A stretch of 64,000 nt of DNA from positions 124,001-188,000 of the forward strand of contig JBFWNR010000010.1 of assembly GCA_050250955.1 (NCBI GenBank), given 5' to 3'. Shown here in pieces: positions 59,701-64,000 of this stretch; position 1 is the first letter of the stretch; the number at the start of each line of letters is the position of its first letter. Under the pieces are notes generated by a model. That model was not told where the DNA came from, searched no databases, and was given only the letters and a program-made list of their open reading frames with translations. Both the position numbers and the translations under genes were made by a program. Source of the stretch: CAWAYR01 sp050250955. GTDB lineage: Bacteria > Acidobacteriota > Vicinamibacteria > Vicinamibacterales > UBA2999.

Positions 59701-62322
59701 ATGACGGCACCGCAGATTCCCCGCCCGGCCGTCCGGCTGATCGGAGCCGCGGCCTGGCTGGTCCCGGCGGCGATGCGCGACGACTGGCAGCGCGAGTGGC
59801 ACGGCGAACTCGCCGCCTGGGTCGCCGACGGTCGCCGCGGAGCCGTGCGGCACGCCGCCGGCGCCGTCGCCGACGCCTTCTGGATCCGCCAGCGCCAGCT
59901 GGGCGACGTCGGCTGGCTCGACGACGTGCGTCACGGCTGGCGCCAGCTGCGCGAGCAGATCGCGTTCGCCGTCGTCGCGGTCGGCATCCTGGCCGTCGGC
60001 ATGGCGGCGTCGATCGCCGCCTACAGCGTGGTGTCGCAGATCCTGCTGCGGCCGCTTCCGTACCCCGAGCCCGAGCGGGTCGTGACGTTGTGGGAACGCC
60101 AGCCGAGTGAGCCGAATCGCCTCGACGTCGCCCCGGCCAACTTCCTCGACTGGCGCAGTCGGGCGGCGTCGTTCTCGGCCCTCGCCGCCGCCGAGCCCTA
60201 CTCCCGCGACTACTCGGACGCCGAGCGGCCCGAAGTGTGGCCGATGCTCAACGTGACCGCCGGCTTCTTCGAGGCCCTGGGGACACCGCCGCTCCTCGGC
60301 CGGACCTTCACGCCCGACGAGCCCGCCCGCGGGCGCGCCCAGGTCTTGGTGATCAGCGCTGGCCTGTGGCGCTCGCGCTTCGCCGCCGACCCGGCGATCG
60401 TCGGGCGGCGGATCACGCTCGACGCCGAGCCGTGGACGATCGTCGGGGTGATGCCCGATGACTTCCTGCCGATGCTCATGGACGCCACGCCGGGGGCCCG
60501 CCTGGCCTGGGCCCCGAAGCACATCGAAGAGTTCGAGCTGCGCATCCGTGCCAGCGGCTACTGGAACGTCGTCGGCCGACTGAGGCCCGGCGTGACCCTC
60601 GCTCAGGCCGCGGACGAGATGGATCGCCTCGCCGCACAGATCGCGGCGGAGCAGCCACGCACCAACCGCGGCAGCCGCGTCGAGGTCGTGCCGATACGCG
60701 AGCACCTGGTCGGCGACATCCGCGCCGCAGTCGGACTGTTCGCGGCCGCCGTCGGCGTGGTGCTGCTCATCGCCTGCGTGAACGTCACCAACCTGCTGCT
60801 GGCCCGCGGCGCCACCCGCGCCACTGAGTTGGCCGTCCGCAGCGCCCTCGGCGCGAGCCGGTGGCGACTGGTCGGGCAGTTGCTCGTCGAGAGCCTGCTG
60901 CTGGCCGGACTGGCGGCGGTGGTGGCGCTCGGGCTCGCCGACGGCGTCGTTCGCGCCCTGGCCCGCTTCGGGCCGGCCGAGGTGCCGTGGGTCGGGACGC
61001 TGCACCTCGACTGGCGGGCGGCGGCGTTCGCCGCCGCCCTGAGCGCGGCGGTCGCCATGCTTGCCGGCCTGGTGCCGGCGCTGCGCTTGAGCGGTGTCGG
61101 CGCGGGCGCCACGCGGACCGCCACCGGGGATCGCGGACATCGTCGCCTGCGCTCCACACTGGTCGCGGCCGAGGTGGCGCTGGCGCTGGTCCTGGTGTCC
61201 GGCGCCGCGCTGCTGCTCAAGAGCTTCGTCAACCTGGTCAACGTCGAGGCTGGGTTCGCTCGTGACGGCGTGGCCGTGCTGCAGATGTTCGCGTGGGATC
61301 GCAACCCCGGTCCGGATCGGCTGCGGACCTTCTTCGACGCCGCCATCGGCCGGATCGCGGCGTTGCCCGGCGTCGAGGCCGCCGGCGCCGTGATGGCGAT
61401 GCCGTTCATCGAGTCGAACATCGACGTGCGGGCCCCGTTCCAGATCGTCGGCGACCCGGTGCCGGCGCCGGGCGAGGAGCCGCGAGCGTCGTTCAACGTG
61501 GCGACGCCAGGCTACTTTCCCGCCCTCGGCGTGACCGTGGTTCGCGGCCGCGGCCTCGACGAGCGGGATGGCCGCGACGGCGCCGCGGTGGCGGTGATCT
61601 CCGAAGCGCTCGCCGAGCGCTACTGGCGGGGGCGCGATCCGATCGGGCGGCGGCTCGTCTACCGGAGCCAGGGCCGGTCGGTGACGGTCGAGATCGTCGG
61701 CGTCGTGGCGTCGGTGCGCCACGAGCGGCTCGACGCGCCGCCGCGGCTCGAGGTCTTTCGCCCGTTCGCCCAGGCGCCCACCGGATCGATGACCGTTGTC
61801 GCCCGCACGAGGCTCGGAGCGCCTGCGCTGCTCGAGTCGGCCAAGCACCAGGTGTGGGCGGTTGACCCGCTGCAGGCGTTCCACCGCATGGCGACCCTCG
61901 AGGACCTGGTGAGCCGCACCGTGTCGGCGCGGCGGTTCGCGCTGGTCGTCCTGGCCGGGTTCGCCGCTTTGGCGCTGCTGCTGGCGGCCGCGGGGCTCTA
62001 CGGGGTTCTGACCGCGATCGCGCTCCAGTACCGGCGTGAGATCGGCGTGCGCATGGCGATCGGCGCCACCTGGACCGACATCGTGCGGCTGATGCTCGGG
62101 CGCGGCCTGGCGGTCGTCGCCGTCGGCGTGGCCGCCGGCGTCGCCGGGTCGCTCGGCACCGGGCGGCTGCTGACCTCGTTCCTGTTCAGCGTGTCGCCGG
62201 TCGATCCGTGGGCGATCGGCGGCGCCGCTCTGCTGCTCACGCTCGTCGCGCTGCCGGCCTGCCTGGTCCCGGCGCGGCGTGCCGCCGGCACCAGCCCCAG
62301 CGAAGTGCTGCGCGCCGAGTGA
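59701..62322 (+). CDS. FtsX/MacB-type orphan permease (ADOP, long form)
   Basis: 873 residues. An extra N-terminal region of ~80 residues (MRDDWQREWHGELAAW) precedes the usual LRHGWRQLREQIAF-like lead helix; this prefix is characteristic of PadR-linked ADOP proteins. Two MacB-PCD-like domains and two groups of helices follow, ending ARRAAGTSPSEVLRAE. Inner membrane. Co-transcribed with the PadR gene. Confidence 0.9.
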   Translation: MTAPQIPRPAVRLIGAAAWLVPAAMRDDWQREWHGELAAWVADGRRGAVRHAAGAVADAFWIRQRQLGDVGWLDDVRHGWRQLREQIAFAVVAVGILAVGMAASIAAYSVVSQILLRPLPYPEPERVVTLWERQPSEPNRLDVAPANFLDWRSRAASFSALAAAEPYSRDYSDAERPEVWPMLNVTAGFFEALGTPPLLGRTFTPDEPARGRAQVLVISAGLWRSRFAADPAIVGRRITLDAEPWTIVGVMPDDFLPMLMDATPGARLAWAPKHIEEFELRIRASGYWNVVGRLRPGVTLAQAADEMDRLAAQIAAEQPRTNRGSRVEVVPIREHLVGDIRAAVGLFAAAVGVVLLIACVNVTNLLLARGATRATELAVRSALGASRWRLVGQLLVESLLLAGLAAVVALGLADGVVRALARFGPAEVPWVGTLHLDWRAAAFAAALSAAVAMLAGLVPALRLSGVGAGATRTATGDRGHRRLRSTLVAAEVALALVLVSGAALLLKSFVNLVNVEAGFARDGVAVLQMFAWDRNPGPDRLRTFFDAAIGRIAALPGVEAAGAVMAMPFIESNIDVRAPFQIVGDPVPAPGEEPRASFNVATPGYFPALGVTVVRGRGLDERDGRDGAAVAVISEALAERYWRGRDPIGRRLVYRSQGRSVTVEIVGVVASVRHERLDAPPRLEVFRPFAQAPTGSMTVVARTRLGAPALLESAKHQVWAVDPLQAFHRMATLEDLVSRTVSARRFALVVLAGFAALALLLAAAGLYGVLTAIALQYRREIGVRMAIGATWTDIVRLMLGRGLAVVAVGVAAGVAGSLGTGRLLTSFLFSVSPVDPWAIGGAALLLTLVALPACLVPARRAAGTSPSEVLRAE

Positions 62323-62360
62323 GCGCGTTGCCTACATTGTTGACATCGGCCGGCTGTGAT

Positions 62361-62375
62361 GCTTACATCGTAGGC
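62361..62375. promoter_or_regulatory. Dyad abutting second PadR-like start
   Basis: GCTTAC-ATC-GTAGGC, near-perfect (one mismatch), ending one base before the ATG. A CCTAC at 62331 gives a wider inverted repeat with GTAGG (62370). The resemblance to the TAC...GTA dyad at 59331 suggests related regulators. Confidence 0.45.
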
Positions 62376-62702
62376 ATGTCGGGTACGCTCGGCGAGTTCG
62401 AGGTCGTGGTGCTGATGGCGGTCCTGCATCTGGGCGAGGGCGCCTATCCACCGGCGGTGCGCGCGCTCATCGAGTCGCGCACCGGCCGGACCGCGGCCCG
62501 CGGCGCCGTCTACGTCACGCTCGACCGCCTCGAAGCCAAGCACCTGCTGACGTCGCGCCTCGACGAGGTGCCGGGCAGTGGCGGTCGGCCGCGCCGCTTC
62601 TACCGGACCTCGCCGCGGGGCCGCCGCACGCTGCGCCGCGCGCTGGCCGGCCTGGAGCGGATGCGCCACGGCATCGACCCGCTGCTGGCCGGCGAGTCAT
62701 GA
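62376..62702 (+). CDS. PadR-type helix-turn-helix regulator
   Basis: 108 residues from ATG 62376. Starts LGEFEVVVLMAVLHLGEGAY, continues ARGAVYVTLDRLEAKHLLTSR and GRPRRFYRTSPRGRRTLRRAL, the PadR winged-helix pattern. Different subgroup from the PadR at 59394 (closer to stand-alone PadR regulators of ADOP genes). Overlaps the permease start by 4 bases (ATGA). Confidence 0.88.
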   Translation: MSGTLGEFEVVVLMAVLHLGEGAYPPAVRALIESRTGRTAARGAVYVTLDRLEAKHLLTSRLDEVPGSGGRPRRFYRTSPRGRRTLRRALAGLERMRHGIDPLLAGES

Positions 62703-64000
62703 CCAGGCGCCTGCCCCGGGCGGTGGTCGCGCTGCTGCGGCGGGTGGTGTCACCGCGGGTCGCTGCCGACCTGCTCGCCGATCTCGAGGAGGACTACCGA
62801 CGGGTGCGGGCGGCGCGCTCGCCGCTGGTGGCCGGCGCCTGGCTGGCCGGCGAGACGTCGTCGATCGTCGTCGCCAGTGCCCGCGGCGCCGTCGCCCGGA
62901 TCGGCGATGGCGCGCCGCGCCTGGCCCGGGACGCACGCCTCGCCGTTCGCGGGCTGCGCCAGGCGCCGCTGGCCACCGCCGTCGCCGTCTCGACGGTGGC
63001 CCTCGGCCTGGCCGGCCTGCTGGTCGCCGCCGGCCTCGACCGCTCGGTGCTGCGACGGCCGGTGTCGGCGATTCACGGCGACTCGCTTCGCCGCGTCGGG
63101 GCCGTCGACGGCGCCGGCCGCGTCGCGCACCATTTCTCGTTCCGCGAGGTGGAGCGCATCCGCGATCACCTCGGCGACGGGGCCCGTCACGCCGTGGCGA
63201 ATCTGCAGCCGGCGGTCGTCCGGGTGCGCGGCGCCGACGTGCAGACGATGGTGGAGGTGGTGGACGGCCGGTTCTTCGCCCTGACCGGGCACCCGATCCT
63301 GGTCGGCCGTGGTCTGGTCGCCGACGACGATCGGCCCGCCGCGCCGCCGGTCGCGGTCATCAGCGACGCGCTCTGGCGCCGGCGCTACGCCGCCGCGCCG
63401 GCGGTGGTCGGCCAGCGGATCGAGATCAATCGCTCGTCCTTCACCGTCGTCGGGGTCACGGCGGCGCCGGGCGCGGCGAGTGCCCTCGGGGCCGGCGTCG
63501 ATGTCTGGACGCCGCTGGCCCATGGCGACGGCGTGCTCAGTCCGGGGTGGCGCACCGACGCCGATGCCCGCTGGTTCACCGTGTTCGCCCTCCCGGTAGG
63601 GTCGGTCGCGGCACTCGACAGTCAGCTGGCGCGCGCCGCCAGCGACCTGGCCGGCCGTGACCCCGAGCGATGGCGCGACCGCCGGCTCCTGAGCGGGCCG
63701 GGCACGTTGCTCGGCGGCCAGCAGCGGCGCGCGGCCCGCGCGTTGGTCGCCCTTCTGGCCGCCCTGGCCCTCCTCGTGGTCGGCGCCGGCGCCGCCAACC
63801 TCGCCGGCGTGCTGATGGCCCGAGCCGCGGTGACGGCCCGCCACACGGCGATCCACCTGGCGCTCGGCGCCGGACCGTGGGCGCTGGCCCGGCGGATCCT
63901 GCTCGAGGGGGCGATGCTCGGTGGGGCAGCCGGCATGCTGGCCGTGGTGGTGCATCGCGGGGCGCGCTCGTGGCTGAGCGAGATCAGCCTGCTGCCCACC
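62699..64000 (+). CDS. FtsX/MacB-type orphan permease (ADOP), 3' end outside window
   Basis: ATG 62699 overlaps the PadR stop; the frame is open to the end of the window, 434 codons visible. The N-terminal ADOP prefix (ADLLADLEEDYRRVRAARSP) is followed by a lead helix near residue 90-110 (LRQAPLATAVAVSTVALGLAG), a MacB-PCD domain with GRFFALTGHPILVGRGL and INRSSFTVVGVTAAPG, and the second helix group (LVALLAALALLVVGAGAANLAG). The C-terminal half is missing only because of the window edge. Confidence 0.87.
   Translation, partial: MTRRLPRAVVALLRRVVSPRVAADLLADLEEDYRRVRAARSPLVAGAWLAGETSSIVVASARGAVARIGDGAPRLARDARLAVRGLRQAPLATAVAVSTVALGLAGLLVAAGLDRSVLRRPVSAIHGDSLRRVGAVDGAGRVAHHFSFREVERIRDHLGDGARHAVANLQPAVVRVRGADVQTMVEVVDGRFFALTGHPILVGRGLVADDDRPAAPPVAVISDALWRRRYAAAPAVVGQRIEINRSSFTVVGVTAAPGAASALGAGVDVWTPLAHGDGVLSPGWRTDADARWFTVFALPVGSVAALDSQLARAASDLAGRDPERWRDRRLLSGPGTLLGGQQRRAARALVALLAALALLVVGAGAANLAGVLMARAAVTARHTAIHLALGAGPWALARRILLEGAMLGGAAGMLAVVVHRGARSWLSEISLLPT

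Noticed and set aside
1..64000. CRISPR array, rRNA operon or restriction-modification system
   Set aside because: No series of short regularly spaced repeats, no rRNA signature and no methylase or Cas motifs were found on either strand.

Overview
This is high-GC bacterial DNA, most probably from an acidobacterium of the Vicinamibacterales type. The inference rests on four very large FtsX/MacB-like orphan permeases (two preceded by PadR-type regulators, the ADOP arrangement), an Oar-like TonB receptor with an N-terminal carboxypeptidase-regulatory domain, a PHM-like protein fused to a haem c motif, and abundant secreted DUF, cupin and NHL-propeller proteins. No 16S rRNA or ribosomal genes are present, so the assignment is an inference.

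Left part (1-8.2 kb): two polytopic GT-C-like membrane proteins, an AbrB/PIN toxin-antitoxin pair, an oppositely oriented RHH/PIN pair with a palindromic operator, and one orphan permease. This stretch is full of scars. The 3' tail of the second membrane gene is repeated at 4.72 kb. A 178-bp repeat (R1) and a ~157-bp repeat (R2) each occur twice. A piece of a HAD hydrolase gene is stranded next to R2.

Middle part (8.2-38.9 kb): HupE-like and DUF3500 genes, then a long catabolic locus. A LysR gene is divergent from a tight run of genes: ThDP-dependent decarboxylase, aldehyde dehydrogenase, 4,5-dihydroxyphthalate-decarboxylase-like protein, substrate-binding protein, LigJ-type 4-oxalomesaconate hydratase, COG3618 amidohydrolase, ABC ATPase and permease, HpcH/HpaI aldolase, second decarboxylase-like protein, DUF3237 protein, small cupin and NHL propeller. 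A TonB receptor, more cupin/NHL genes, an FMN alpha-hydroxy-acid oxidase with a degenerate paralogue, and a periplasmic PQQ dehydrogenase follow. The chemistry suggested is outer-membrane uptake of an aromatic or lignin-derived compound, periplasmic oxidation of alcohol and alpha-hydroxy acid groups, ABC import, then decarboxylation, aldehyde oxidation and a LigJ/aldolase lower pathway. No recognisable ring-cleavage dioxygenase is in the window. A 30-bp motif recurs upstream of three transcription units in this region and may be the LysR operator.

Island end (38.9-43.2 kb): an unrecognised protein, a 19+10-bp-stem hairpin, a TonB-C-terminal-domain protein, an excisionase-like protein and a tyrosine integrase lying next to tRNA-Lys(CTT). 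The last 23 nt of the tRNA gene plus one base recur as the first 24 nt of both R1 copies (3025 and 8012), in direct orientation. The simplest reading is that R1 copies are left ends of tRNA-Lys-integrated elements and that the catabolic locus sits on a ~35-kb island (8012-43187).

Right part (43.2-64 kb): visibly richer in G+C and ordinary in content. It holds a Calx-beta/P-domain/FN3 secreted protein, CsbD, a thermonuclease, an SPFH-NfeD pair, a class III aminotransferase, VOC and MarR genes, an orphan permease, NhaA with a GNAT enzyme, TetR, a haem c/PHM-like fusion, and two PadR-permease units. The last permease runs off the window.
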